From positions 1 through 31,712 of IMG/VR virus record IMGVR_UViG_3300039106_000158: 31,712 bases of DNA; one strand, given 5' to 3'. The DNA is from a virus. Below, one piece after another: positions 20,089-29,024 of the stretch (positions within the stretch are counted from its first letter, which is position 1; each line of letters opens with the position of its first letter). The notes beneath the pieces are model-generated. The model saw only the letters and a list, made by a program, of their open reading frames with translations. It was not told the origin of the DNA and did not search any database. A program made the translations under genes and the position numbers.

Positions 20089-21060
20089 TTAGCTCGGTGA
20101 AGATGTTCCGTTCCAAACTCCGATTTGATCCAAGAAAGGAACTTGAACGCCAGCTCTGAATTTAGATCGTAAATAAATCACGTCGTCATCGAATGAATAC
20201 CAAAGGTCGTAAGATTCGAAGTCACCGGATAAATCCGTTCCGAATACAAAGTGACTTGATTTTCCAGTGTAAATATTATCAGTTCCGTTCAATCCGTTTA
20301 CTTTAACAACTCGCATGTTTGAACCTGGTAATAATAATTCGTTCATTGTTGCGAATTCACCTGGATTGTAAGAATACAAGTTTAAGTCAACTAAATTCTT
20401 CAATAACAAGTTAAAGTTTTCACGTCCAGTCATGCAAATGAATTCTTCACCTTCGGCAACGTTCGCCGGTGTGTTGGTGAATGCTTCATAAAATACATCG
20501 TAAGCGTTAGAAACTGTAATCGCTGCCGTTGATGAAGTGTTCAAGTTAACACAACCACCAGCAACAGTTAAGAATTGTCTGAATCCGTTCATGAAAGCAA
20601 GGTTTCCAGTTCCGGTTAATTTATTACCGTTCCAAATTAACTTGTCCAATTCGAAAGCATTTAATTTCAAAAGGTAGTCAGTGATTTGCGCTTCGAAAGG
20701 TAATGTCTTATCTTCAGCCATTGCGCCTGGTTGCAAAGCAAGTTGCGTCCAAAATCCAGCAAGGTCTTTTTGACAAAATCTTTTCATGTAACCGATTGTT
20801 TCAACTGAAATTGCACGATCAGTGAAAACGGTGTCTCCGTCAGGTGACATTGAACAATCAGCCGTTTGATAAACGATTGAATCGTCCATTAGCTTCAATT
20901 CTTCGCTTCCTTTTACGCCTTGTTGGATAGCAATGTATTGTAATGTTTGCGCTTCAGTAACCGAACGAACGATTAAATCTTCTCGTTGCTCGTCGGTGTA
21001 CGGTGCAAGTCCGTTGACATCGTAGTCAAAAGACGTTTTTAAGTATTTTTTTAATGACAT
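20089..21060 (-). CDS. Major capsid protein
   Basis: 323 aa. The N terminus (MSLKKYLKTSFDYDVNGLAP) is followed by an E-loop-like part, then the P-domain long helix region and TNTPANVAEGEEFICMTGRE. The C-terminal DLSGDFESYDLWYSFDDDVI and LRSKFRAGVQVPFLDQIGVW are typical of major capsid proteins in Bacteroidota siphoviruses with the HK97 fold. It follows protease and scaffold-like genes, as expected. A segment VYQTADCSMSPDGDTVFTD is the probable beta-hinge. No protease cleavage site is clear, and the start is used directly after the scaffold stop. Confidence 0.75.
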   Translation of the reverse strand: MSLKKYLKTSFDYDVNGLAPYTDEQREDLIVRSVTEAQTLQYIAIQQGVKGSEELKLMDDSIVYQTADCSMSPDGDTVFTDRAISVETIGYMKRFCQKDLAGFWTQLALQPGAMAEDKTLPFEAQITDYLLKLNAFELDKLIWNGNKLTGTGNLAFMNGFRQFLTVAGGCVNLNTSSTAAITVSNAYDVFYEAFTNTPANVAEGEEFICMTGRENFNLLLKNLVDLNLYSYNPGEFATMNELLLPGSNMRVVKVNGLNGTDNIYTGKSSHFVFGTDLSGDFESYDLWYSFDDDVIYLRSKFRAGVQVPFLDQIGVWNGTSSPS

Positions 21061-21061
21061 T

Positions 21062-21634
21062 TTATTTGTTTTTATTATTTTTTAACCATTGTTGTTTGGC
21101 TGTCAAGTTGCCAACTTTTGAGAATTTCTCGGTTTCATTTGTGTTGTTTGTCGGTGCTGATTTGAAGGTCTCGAATTCACCTTTCAAAGTCGCGATTTCA
21201 TTCGACAAATTATTGTTTGAATCGGCAATAACTTTCATCATTTCGGCAACCGCTTCGATGCTTGATGCGAATGATTCTAATTTTGCATTGATTATTGATT
21301 CAACTTTTTCTGTTGACATTTGTTCGGCAACAACTTCTTCTTCGGTTTGTGCAACATCAACCGCACGCTCGTCGATAATTTCAACAATTATTCCGTTGGC
21401 ATCAACAACAACCGAAACGCCTTCAAGATCACCGCTCAAAGCGTGCGTTCCTTCCGGTGCTGGTATTGTTTCCGTTTCCGTTACAACGAAAAGCGGTTGT
21501 CCAACTTCTAACATGTCAAATTCAACGATTGTTCCGTCCATTAAAGTCGCTTGTTCGAATTTTTGCGAAGCGCTTGCGAATGATTGTTTCATTTCGCTAA
21601 TTAACTCCATTACTTTTTTAAAATTCTTGTTCAT
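21062..21634 (-). CDS. Scaffold-like protein
   Basis: 190 aa, very acidic and helical. The N-terminal helix (NFKKVMELISEMKQSFASAS), a small beta part (LMDGTIVEFDMLEVGQPLFV, with LEGVSVVVDANGIIVEI), then a long coiled-coil segment (EKVESIINAKLESFASSIEA) and a basic C terminus (NLTAKQQWLKNNKNK). Acidic middle, coiled coil and basic end are what is known for capsid scaffolds, where the C terminus binds the capsid protein. It sits directly before the capsid gene, one base from it. No scaffold motif of other families is evident. Confidence 0.65.
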   Translation of the reverse strand: MNKNFKKVMELISEMKQSFASASQKFEQATLMDGTIVEFDMLEVGQPLFVVTETETIPAPEGTHALSGDLEGVSVVVDANGIIVEIIDERAVDVAQTEEEVVAEQMSTEKVESIINAKLESFASSIEAVAEMMKVIADSNNNLSNEIATLKGEFETFKSAPTNNTNETEKFSKVGNLTAKQQWLKNNKNK

Positions 21635-21661
21635 GTTTATTTGTGTTTATATCTATTATGT

Positions 21662-21943
21662 TTATTTGTTCGTAATTTGTCTCAAATATTGATTGATTTT
21701 ATTCTTTTGCATTTCGCTTGTTGCCTTATTCATTAATATTTCAACGGCATTTCGTCTCAAAGCATTTATTTCGCTTATTGAAATTTTATTATTTTCAACG
21801 ATCAAGTCATTCGCTTCAATTTTACTTTGTATTTCATCCATTTCTTTGACCAAGAATTCATTTTTAATCATTGATTTGTTTACAATCGCTTTTTTTGCAA
21901 CGTAATTTTGTAATGAATTCAATACAAGTTTATAATTATCCAT
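21662..21943 (-). CDS. Helical protein in head-assembly region
   Basis: 93 aa, almost entirely helical (YKLVLNSLQNYVAKKAIVNK, EMDEIQSKIEANDLIVENNK and NALRRNAVEILMNKATSEMQ). No family recognised. It overlaps the protease stop by 8 bases and lies before the scaffold-like gene. It may be a second scaffold element or a core protein. The lack of tryptophan and the high lysine/asparagine content are notable. Confidence 0.55.
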   Translation of the reverse strand: MDNYKLVLNSLQNYVAKKAIVNKSMIKNEFLVKEMDEIQSKIEANDLIVENNKISISEINALRRNAVEILMNKATSEMQKNKINQYLRQITNK

Positions 21944-22532
21944 TGATTTGTAATTTTAATTTTAATAATTCCGTAAAAATCAAGGCCATTTCTTGTTCTT
22001 CTTTTGTGTCAATCAAGTTGAAAACGCCTTCAATCGAGAATCCGTTGAATTCGCCGTTCTTTGCTTTGTCAAATAATTCCTTGTCGGTCACCTTATAAGA
22101 TACGATCCAAGATCCGTCGTTTGCGTCCTTGAATCTTTCCGGTGCGGTGAATCCTTTTTCCGCGTCGATTTGATATGAATGAATCATGAAGATTGATTTG
22201 ACGATTCGATTCGGATTGTGTTCCAAGTTTACGTTGTTGAAATTGTCTTTCCTGGCGTAATCAAAAATAATGTCCTTGATTGCTTGCTTTGTGAAAACAA
22301 CATAATATTCTTCGCCGGTTTCTTGGTCGAATCGATATATTGGCGTATCGGCCGAAATAGCCAGGCCGGTGATTACTTGTTCTTCGTCGTTGAATTCGAA
22401 CGCCCTTTGTTTTGAAAATGTCATGAAGTTCTTTTCATGCGCTGGCATTGAAACAAGTGAATTGAATGAAACGGTTGTTTCTTCATCCAACAAGTCAATT
22501 GATATTTCGTATATTGGTATTTCTTTCTTCAT
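21936..22532 (-). CDS. Prohead protease (XkdF-like)
   Basis: 198 aa. The start IPIYEISIDLLDEETTVSFN leads to ITGLAISADTPIYRFDQETG, VNLEHNPNRIVKSIFMIHSY and GFSIEGVF. H105 (LEHN) and S166 (GFSIEG) fit the catalytic His and Ser of the XkdF/phage serine protease group. SWIVSYKVTDKELFDKAKNG is the strongest family match. It would process scaffold and capsid during head maturation. Its start codon lies 22 bases from the ATG of the oppositely oriented Stealth gene, so the two share a tiny intergenic spacer. Confidence 0.8.
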   Translation of the reverse strand: MKKEIPIYEISIDLLDEETTVSFNSLVSMPAHEKNFMTFSKQRAFEFNDEEQVITGLAISADTPIYRFDQETGEEYYVVFTKQAIKDIIFDYARKDNFNNVNLEHNPNRIVKSIFMIHSYQIDAEKGFTAPERFKDANDGSWIVSYKVTDKELFDKAKNGEFNGFSIEGVFNLIDTKEEQEMALIFTELLKLKLQING

Positions 22533-22542
22533 ATTTATTATG

Positions 22543-22550
22543 TAATTTTG
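22543..22550 (+). promoter_or_regulatory. Putative -7 element for the plus-strand gene
   Basis: TAATTTTG exactly fits TAnnTTTG and ends 4 bases before the ATG of the Stealth gene. If used, the transcript would begin at or next to the start codon (leaderless). No good TTG partner at the right distance is seen, so support is weak. Confidence 0.35.
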
Positions 22551-22554
22551 TTCG

Positions 22555-23232
22555 ATGAATTTTGTATTCCCTTATAAAAAACGAACATCCGATTTTGAAT
22601 TGATTCAATCAATCCGTTGGATTCGAATGGCTTTTCCCCTGGCAAATGTTTTCACAATTGGCGACGAAATCGAAGGCGCTCAAAACATTCCTTGTCCGGT
22701 CTTTTCCAAGATTCGCGGTGTCGATGTGACAAACAAGATTTTAACCTTTGCAAATCAAATCGGCGGAAAATTCATTTACATGAACGATGACTTCTTTGTC
22801 ACTCCGAAGCTTCGCGCCGATGTTCCAATTTATAACGGTGAAATAATTGTCAATCCAAAACATCCAAGTCACTATCAAATCGCTTGTAAAAATACGCTTG
22901 AATTCTTGAATCATTTCGGTCATTCAATTAAAAACTTTGAAACACATTCGCCGGTGTTAATGGATTCGAAAAAATTAATCAAAACTTTCGACAAAGTAAA
23001 TTGGCAAAGTGACAACCATTTTATTAAGTCAATTTATTTGAATGTCAATCCACCGAAAAAAAATCGACCTGGAACAAACTTAAAACTTTCAAGCGGTGAC
23101 ATCGCGAAGGCCGAATCATTCCTTCGCGATTATGGATGCTTTTCATCAAGCGATGAATTCATAAATTCCGCCGGCGGTCACTGGATCAAAAACTTGACTT
23201 TTGTTCTTGAACAGCCACCTTGTTTTGAGTAG
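22555..23232 (+). CDS. Stealth-type sugar-phosphotransferase
   Basis: 225 aa, the only plus-strand gene. FVFPYKKRTSDFELIQSIRW, RMAFPLANVFTIGDEIEG, then KFIYMNDDFFVTP (72-84; N77-D78-D79) match conserved region 2 of Stealth proteins, which move a sugar-1-phosphate between a nucleotide sugar and a glycan. The order of segments N-terminal strand, I-R-x-x-F-P, D-E, and Y-x-N-D-D-F-F is diagnostic. The C-terminal part (FETHSPVLMDSKKLIKTFDK, then SDNHFIKSIYLN) gives the H-x-P and the S-D-N-H-x-x-K-S-x-Y motif. It ends in a 47-base antisense overlap with the tape measure gene. It may modify host surface glycans or virion glycans. Confidence 0.75.
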   Translation: MNFVFPYKKRTSDFELIQSIRWIRMAFPLANVFTIGDEIEGAQNIPCPVFSKIRGVDVTNKILTFANQIGGKFIYMNDDFFVTPKLRADVPIYNGEIIVNPKHPSHYQIACKNTLEFLNHFGHSIKNFETHSPVLMDSKKLIKTFDKVNWQSDNHFIKSIYLNVNPPKKNRPGTNLKLSSGDIAKAESFLRDYGCFSSSDEFINSAGGHWIKNLTFVLEQPPCFE

Positions 23233-26101
23233 ATGAAATATCATTTTCCAAAACGAATACTTGAACCGGTTGCGATGCCGTTTGTGCATCTTGAAGAAGT
23301 CCATTCGTTGACGTCGATGTTGTTGACGTTGATGCGGTGAATGAAGATCCACTTGTTCCGGCCATTGATGCACCACCACCACCACCACCACCGGAAACGC
23401 TCGGCATTGTCGGCGCCGTTCCGCCTTGATATTTTTGATTAGCGATTGCGAGCGCTTGCGTCACTCCGATAATTCCGGCCGATGCGATTGCAGCGATTCC
23501 CATTGGTGAAGGCGGTGGCCCAAATTCCGCGATTCCTTTGACGATTGCCGTTGCGGTGTCGATTCCAACTTGTGCCAATTTGATTGCTTTGTCTCGGTTG
23601 AATTTCGCGCGGTTGATTTTATCTTCTTCATTAAATGCTTTTAATTGAACCGCATATTTTTGTTTTGCGAATTTTTCTTCAATGGCGGTCTTTTGATCGG
23701 CGGTCAATCCTTCGGCATTTAATTCCGCTTGTTGTTTTTCGTCAAGACTCGCTAAATCTTGGTCACGTTCTTCGTTAATCTTATTGATTCTCGCCGCGCC
23801 AATTTCGTTCAATAAGTCATTAACCATTTTCACCTGGTCAAGCGCCTTTTGAGCGGTTGCAATTCCATTGGTAACGCTTGAAAGTTCTTCTTCGCGCGCC
23901 TTTTGTTCAACCGCCTTCGCCGATGTTTTGGCATCAAGATTAATTTTTTCGATTGCCGTAATCTTTTTCTTTTCAAGTCCAATCATTGCGGCGTCAAATT
24001 CTTCTTGCGTTATTTTTTCATCAAGATTGTCGGTATTTAATCGCTTCAATAATTCTTTTTTCGCGTCGTCTTGTATATTGTTTAAATCTTGAAGCGCAAT
24101 TTCTTGATCGGTTGCAATCAATGAATTCAAAAACTTCGTTCGTTCCCTTCGAACCGCTTCAACCCTCGCAGCTTCTTCAAGCGCTTTGTCGGCATATTTT
24201 TTCCTTACCTTTGCTTTTTCAACTTCTTCATCAATTACCAATTGCAACGCCTTCGCTTTTCCTTCTTCGCCTTGACTATTGGCCAATGCGATTCGTTCTT
24301 GGAAAGCGGTCGTAACGTCTTCAAGTTCTCGTTCTTGTTCCGTCAATTTTGCGCGTCGAATTCCTTCGGCCAATTGCGTTTCTTTTTCGGTCATCAATTT
24401 TAATTCTTCTTCGGTCAAATTCTTGACTCCTTTGTCCATTATATTTTTAAGTTCTTTTCGATAATCTTCTTCGGACATTTTACCTTTTGCGAATTTTTCG
24501 TCAAGTTCCTTCAATTCCTTTTCACTGGCTTTTCGAATCAGTTCATTTCGCCAATCGCCGTAAGTATCTTCGAGCGTTGCAATTGTTTTCGCCTGGCCTT
24601 CGGCCATTTGTGAAATTCTTAAATTTTCGGAATCTTCGGTCGCTTGAATTTCGCGTTCCAAATGTGATTTCAAAGTTTCAAGTTTTGATTTGTTCAATTG
24701 GTCTTGAGTCTGTTTTGCAGCCGTTCCGGCGGCCTTCGCTTTATCGGCTAAATCGCGCGCGTGTTCAGCTTCCATTATTTCAATGTTGTTCTTGGTTGCA
24801 ACCAGGTCATTGTAATTTTCACCGGCCACCTTTGAAACATCGGTCAAAGATTTCTTCAATGCCTTTACACGTTCCGAATCAGCGTCACCGGTTGCAATCA
24901 ACATTTCAATTTCAGCTTTGTAAGCTTTAATTTTAGCAGCTTGCGCCGATAATAAAACGCGACCTTCGGCCAAATGTGATTTCGCTTTCAACAATGACAT
25001 TTCATAAGTCGCCTTTCCGGATGCCTTTAATAAATTTATTTCGTGATCGTAATACGCGTCGTTTGCCTTTTGCTTTTTCGATGCGGCCGCAATAATCTTG
25101 TCTTGTTCCTTGACAATTCCTTTTGTTCGCGCTTCGGCATTCGCTTTTAATTTACGCGTGTTCACGTCGTCAATAATTCCAAAATGTTCCAATGCCTTTA
25201 CCACTCCGACAATCACTCCAATCAATGGAAACATTATCATGATTATCGCCTTGACGGCTGGCCCAAGTTTATTAAATTTGTCGTAAGCTGAAATAACCGC
25301 ATCGCGTACCTTGTCAAAATTGGCAATCAACATCGCAAGTCCAACGACAAGCGCGCCGATTCCGGTTGAAATCATTGCGATTCGAAGTAATTTCATCGCC
25401 ATTGTTGAACCTTGCGTTGCAACCGTTGAACCAACCGTTGCCGTTCCAAGTGAAACTTCACCGGCGGCTTGCGCTCGCGTCGATGCAATCGTTCCAGTCA
25501 TTACAAAATTTCGTAATTTTTCCGCAGCCGTTCGCAATTGAATTCCAAGAATTGCATCCTTGTTCAAATTCTTTGCAACCGTATTCACCGCGTTTACGAT
25601 TCCTTGCGTTGCTTGAAGCTTGACCATTGTTTTCGTTAATTCTTCATTTTCAACGCCGGTCAATGCAATGGCCGATTGAAGTCCCTGGAATACCGCCGCG
25701 CCGGTTTCGATTCCTTGAACGGCCGTGTCCAATTTAACGAAGTCCGAAGACAATGCCGTTGTCGCGCCTTTCAAATCGCCGATCGTGTCTTTCATTTGCG
25801 CAGCCGCGCGAATCGCTTCCGCTCCGACCGGACTTTCAACGCCAGCTTGCGCCGCAATGGATTGATATTCCTTCATTGCTTTGGTCATGTCGCGCATTGT
25901 CAAGCCACCGGCCGAAACGCGCGCATTCAATTCATCCAAGTTTTGTTGAAAGGCGTCCATTGCCGTTCCACTGGATGCGATTGTTTGCGTTTCTTTAAGG
26001 TCTTTATTAAAATTCTTGACCGCTTGATCGGCGTTTTGAATATCTTGAACCGAATTACCGGTGTTAACGCGTAGCGAAAATATTGCTTCTTTTGTTGCCA
26101 T
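23186..26101 (-). CDS. Tail tape measure protein
   Basis: 971 aa, the longest gene. It starts MATKEAIFSLRVNTGNSVQD with a coiled-coil-rich N part, has two hydrophobic segments (about 241-261 and 282-304: GIGALVVGLAMLIANF, AIIMIMFPLIGVIVGVV), then long charged helices (400-800; QLNKSKLETLKSHLEREIQA style) and a C-terminal glycine run (SGGGGGGGASMAG) with a T/S-rich end. These are the features of tape measure proteins that set tail length. From about 1.5 angstrom per residue a tail near 145 nm would follow (inference). Its last 47 bases overlap the Stealth gene on the other strand. Confidence 0.85.
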   Translation of the reverse strand: MATKEAIFSLRVNTGNSVQDIQNADQAVKNFNKDLKETQTIASSGTAMDAFQQNLDELNARVSAGGLTMRDMTKAMKEYQSIAAQAGVESPVGAEAIRAAAQMKDTIGDLKGATTALSSDFVKLDTAVQGIETGAAVFQGLQSAIALTGVENEELTKTMVKLQATQGIVNAVNTVAKNLNKDAILGIQLRTAAEKLRNFVMTGTIASTRAQAAGEVSLGTATVGSTVATQGSTMAMKLLRIAMISTGIGALVVGLAMLIANFDKVRDAVISAYDKFNKLGPAVKAIIMIMFPLIGVIVGVVKALEHFGIIDDVNTRKLKANAEARTKGIVKEQDKIIAAASKKQKANDAYYDHEINLLKASGKATYEMSLLKAKSHLAEGRVLLSAQAAKIKAYKAEIEMLIATGDADSERVKALKKSLTDVSKVAGENYNDLVATKNNIEIMEAEHARDLADKAKAAGTAAKQTQDQLNKSKLETLKSHLEREIQATEDSENLRISQMAEGQAKTIATLEDTYGDWRNELIRKASEKELKELDEKFAKGKMSEEDYRKELKNIMDKGVKNLTEEELKLMTEKETQLAEGIRRAKLTEQERELEDVTTAFQERIALANSQGEEGKAKALQLVIDEEVEKAKVRKKYADKALEEAARVEAVRRERTKFLNSLIATDQEIALQDLNNIQDDAKKELLKRLNTDNLDEKITQEEFDAAMIGLEKKKITAIEKINLDAKTSAKAVEQKAREEELSSVTNGIATAQKALDQVKMVNDLLNEIGAARINKINEERDQDLASLDEKQQAELNAEGLTADQKTAIEEKFAKQKYAVQLKAFNEEDKINRAKFNRDKAIKLAQVGIDTATAIVKGIAEFGPPPSPMGIAAIASAGIIGVTQALAIANQKYQGGTAPTMPSVSGGGGGGGASMAGTSGSSFTASTSTTSTSTNGLLQDAQTASQPVQVFVLENDISSTQNKVAVQEQKSSF

Positions 26102-26103
26102 GT

Positions 26104-26703
26104 TTATCCGACTCTATTTATTGTGATTATTACACTTGGTATTGCCGGACAAGGTAGTCCAAAATCTTCCGGTTGTGCTTGAAGTTGAATTCTTGAATCC
26201 GTTGGTGACCAAATTATTTCGGCATATTGATCCGCGTTCATATATACCAACCAATTCCACGCGGCCACCTGGTAAACGGCGTTCGCATTTACATTCACTT
26301 TCGTTGTCGATGCCGGAACATCCGCGCCGTCAATTCGCAACCAAATGTCAACATGTGCCGATGTTCCGCCGGCGGTTCGGTAAAGTTGCGCCGAAAATTG
26401 GATGTTATAATATCCGGCCTTCGCAACCTTAATTCCGCTTGAAGCTTCCATTGAAACGCCGTTCATAATTGTATTTTGACGGATATCCATTGGCTTGGGA
26501 TTCAATGCAACGGTTGTTTGTATTGCATCGTCCGAAAACGCGCCGAATGTACTGTTTCCAAAAATTGTTTCAACCAATAAACCGGTTGACATTTTCTTTG
26601 AAACAAAAACCCCTGGCATTGAAGATTCACTAACTTCAATCAAGTCCCTTGATGACATTGCAAATCCCTTTACTGGTAATTCACTTATTTTAATATCGGC
26701 CAT
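26104..26703 (-). CDS. Tail-fibre-like protein with C1q/TNF-like jelly roll
   Basis: 199 aa. MADIKISELPVKGFAMSSRD is a common N-terminal attachment motif of phage tail proteins (I-S-E-L-P ... D-L-I-E-V). The second half (SGIKVAKAGYYNIQFSAQLY, then DIWLRIDGADVPAST and VYQVAAWNWLVYMNADQYAE) has the strand pattern of a C1q/TNF-like jelly roll, with G-x-Y-x-I-x-x-S as its typical core. It probably forms a trimeric receptor-binding head or fibre tip. The gene lies between the tail protein and the tape measure, in tight spacing on both sides. Confidence 0.65.
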   Translation of the reverse strand: MADIKISELPVKGFAMSSRDLIEVSESSMPGVFVSKKMSTGLLVETIFGNSTFGAFSDDAIQTTVALNPKPMDIRQNTIMNGVSMEASSGIKVAKAGYYNIQFSAQLYRTAGGTSAHVDIWLRIDGADVPASTTKVNVNANAVYQVAAWNWLVYMNADQYAEIIWSPTDSRIQLQAQPEDFGLPCPAIPSVIITINRVG

Positions 26704-26705
26704 AA

Positions 26706-29024
26706 TTATTCTATTATTCGTTTGTTTATATTATTTTCTTCGCGACGGACAATTCCGTCTTCAGTTATTCGCCAATGTCCTTCAATGATTTCGCCAGCGC
26801 TTTCACCTTCTATTATGCGAATCAGTTCGACCAATGTCGATTGACCTTTCCCGGAATCGTAATCATTTATTTTTTGTAATCGATAAACAACCGCATCGAT
26901 ATTAATTAAATTTCTAAAATCCAACTTGTTGATAATATCGGAATCAATTGTCGCGTACAATGTTAACATTTTACCGAACCTTGAAACAATTTCTTTGATG
27001 AACCTTTCGTGATATTGGTAAAGATTATTTGACGTGTACACGGTCGCCGGATAATAAACGACTTCGGGAACGCCGAAATTGAAATCAAATGTTGGCGTGT
27101 CGATGTCGTCCAAGTGTCCGACGTATGGATAAATTGTTTGCGGAAAATCAAATCCGGTTTCTTTGCGGTGAATCCAATTACCGGCGCGCATTTCGCCAAG
27201 TTGAACAATGAATGACTTTCCTTTTTTCAAAACGATTTGACCATTCCCGAATTCATCGAAGTTCACCTGGTAAAATCTCGGAACAATTAAATTGGTTGAA
27301 TCAATCAACGCCAATGGATGTTGTCCGAACGGAAGCTTCATGTCGGTTGTGTCGGTTGCATATTGCGATTGACTTGACAATGTGAATGATCCGTATTGTT
27401 CAATGAAAGCATTAATATATTGGGTGTTCCAATAATCGTCTTCTTTTTCAAATAAGAAATTATAATCTTTCGATGCGAAGTTAATTGTCGGTGTGACCTT
27501 TATTTCTTTTGACTTGTCAACAAGATACGTCCAATCAAGCGCCTTATCCGATCCGTTGTAAAAATCCGCAAGCGGTTCGATTTCAAGGATCGTCGGATTG
27601 TTTGCATCCGGTTTCAAATATAAATTGAAGGCCGTAATTATTCCTTTCAAGAAAACATCGCAAGTCATGTCCGGTAAAAATGGATTTAATGTCACGGCCG
27701 ATCCTGGTGTCAATGCTTGTTGACTTTTGATAATGTCAAGCGCGACGCCGGTTGATGTCACCGTTTGCGTTACTGAATAATTAGCATAAACTCCGACCAA
27801 TAAATTCAAATTTGTTCTTGACAACATTATTTCAAAAGTCAATTCATCGTTGATCAACATATTAACCGAACGTGTTAAATTGAACGCAAATGAAACGGTT
27901 GCAATTGGCATCGTTGCCAAATTCAAAACTCCATTATAAATTGGATCGGTTGAAATTACTATATTATTTTTTTTGATAATTAAAGAAACGTTGTATTCAC
28001 ATGAAAGAAAAGCGCCGGTTGCCGTTGAAAAATCCACGTTGTGCGTTCCTGAATATTGAACCTGGAACAATCCATTTGAAGACGCCCGAAAAATCAATGG
28101 CGTTGTTGACAATATTTGTGATGAAGGATCGGTCACAATCGTCGCGTCGTAAACATCAAGCATTGTTGCATCCGGAAAATATACAATCGGTTGTCCCGAA
28201 GACGTTGCCGTTCCGTTCATAATAAAACCGCCAGCGTTATTATTCTCGGTTGTCGTTGCCGAATCCGTTAATGAATCGCCTGGCGTTATTGTTGGCAAAG
28301 CGCCGCCATAATAAGCAAGCAATAATCTTTTAAATCTTTGACTTTCCAAAAAATTAGATGACCAAGTAATTCCGGCAAATTCAAATATCTTTTTTAAGAT
28401 ACCATAAACAAACGTTTGAACCGGTATGTTGTCAACGGCGAAGGTGTCCGGTGTCGGTCGTGAATAACCGTAATCAATCAAGCCGTAATAATATCCAATG
28501 CCGTCCCAATCCGATCCGGTTTTAATTGGTGTCGAAACGCCGTTGATTTGATTGAATCCGTTCCACGTTTCTTGTTGATCGGCCAATGTCAAGTTGTGTT
28601 GATATTCAGCGAAATCAAGTTCATTAACTTTAACTTTTTTCAATTGCGCAATGTAGTCAATCGTGTCCGATACCATTGTGATTTCAAACGACCAAGTTCC
28701 GTTGTTCAACTTGCATTCCATTAGTTGCGCAATACCGTTGAATTCAAGCAATCCGTTGTTGTAATATTGACAAGTTGCTTTTATCGACGGATCGAAGTTC
28801 ACGATTCCGGATGTTGTGGTTGAAATCTTTTCGGTTGCCGTCAATAAAAAAACCGATGTCATTAATTGGTGATTAACTCGCGTCCCTGGCAAAGTAATCG
28901 TTTTCGATTTGTTTCCTTTCCTTGATGAAACATCCTTGATGTCCGAAATATTGAACGTCAATGGAAACGGAATCGATTGGTCGATATCAACCAACCTTGA
29001 ATTGATGTATAATTCGCCGGCCAT
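26706..29024 (-). CDS. Large tail tip/baseplate-like protein
   Basis: 772 aa. The N terminus (MAGELYINSRLVDIDQSIPF) with NISDIKDVSSRKGNKSKTIT is a family start seen in tail proteins of Bacteroidota phages. About 60-200 reads as paired beta strands, and the rest is mostly strands with long loops rich in S, T, N and D, ending in a helix with IIEGESAGEIIEGHWRITED. No enzyme motif is visible. Its place between the fibre-like gene and the 399-aa gene and the size fit a tail hub or tip subunit. Function by analogy only. Confidence 0.6.
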   Translation of the reverse strand: MAGELYINSRLVDIDQSIPFPLTFNISDIKDVSSRKGNKSKTITLPGTRVNHQLMTSVFLLTATEKISTTTSGIVNFDPSIKATCQYYNNGLLEFNGIAQLMECKLNNGTWSFEITMVSDTIDYIAQLKKVKVNELDFAEYQHNLTLADQQETWNGFNQINGVSTPIKTGSDWDGIGYYYGLIDYGYSRPTPDTFAVDNIPVQTFVYGILKKIFEFAGITWSSNFLESQRFKRLLLAYYGGALPTITPGDSLTDSATTTENNNAGGFIMNGTATSSGQPIVYFPDATMLDVYDATIVTDPSSQILSTTPLIFRASSNGLFQVQYSGTHNVDFSTATGAFLSCEYNVSLIIKKNNIVISTDPIYNGVLNLATMPIATVSFAFNLTRSVNMLINDELTFEIMLSRTNLNLLVGVYANYSVTQTVTSTGVALDIIKSQQALTPGSAVTLNPFLPDMTCDVFLKGIITAFNLYLKPDANNPTILEIEPLADFYNGSDKALDWTYLVDKSKEIKVTPTINFASKDYNFLFEKEDDYWNTQYINAFIEQYGSFTLSSQSQYATDTTDMKLPFGQHPLALIDSTNLIVPRFYQVNFDEFGNGQIVLKKGKSFIVQLGEMRAGNWIHRKETGFDFPQTIYPYVGHLDDIDTPTFDFNFGVPEVVYYPATVYTSNNLYQYHERFIKEIVSRFGKMLTLYATIDSDIINKLDFRNLINIDAVVYRLQKINDYDSGKGQSTLVELIRIIEGESAGEIIEGHWRITEDGIVRREENNINKRIIE

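Noticed and set aside
21054-21692. 212-codon plus-strand frame opposite the scaffold-like gene
   Set aside because: It is long because the scaffold gene is acidic and A-rich; the product is S/T/I/F-rich without domain and the minus-strand gene is well supported by position.
22741-22923. Minus-strand frame inside the Stealth gene
   Set aside because: It would fit the general minus orientation, but the plus-strand product has full Stealth motifs and the minus product has none.
23168-23177. 10-base palindrome CCGCCGGCGG
   Set aside because: It lies inside the coding part of the Stealth gene (codons for S-A-G-G) and has no T-run, so chance is the better explanation.
23868-26074. Many plus-strand frames of 60-150 codons opposite the tape measure gene
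   Set aside because: They mirror the regular codon pattern of the tape measure gene, have serine/phenylalanine/arginine-rich composition without domains, and no leader.
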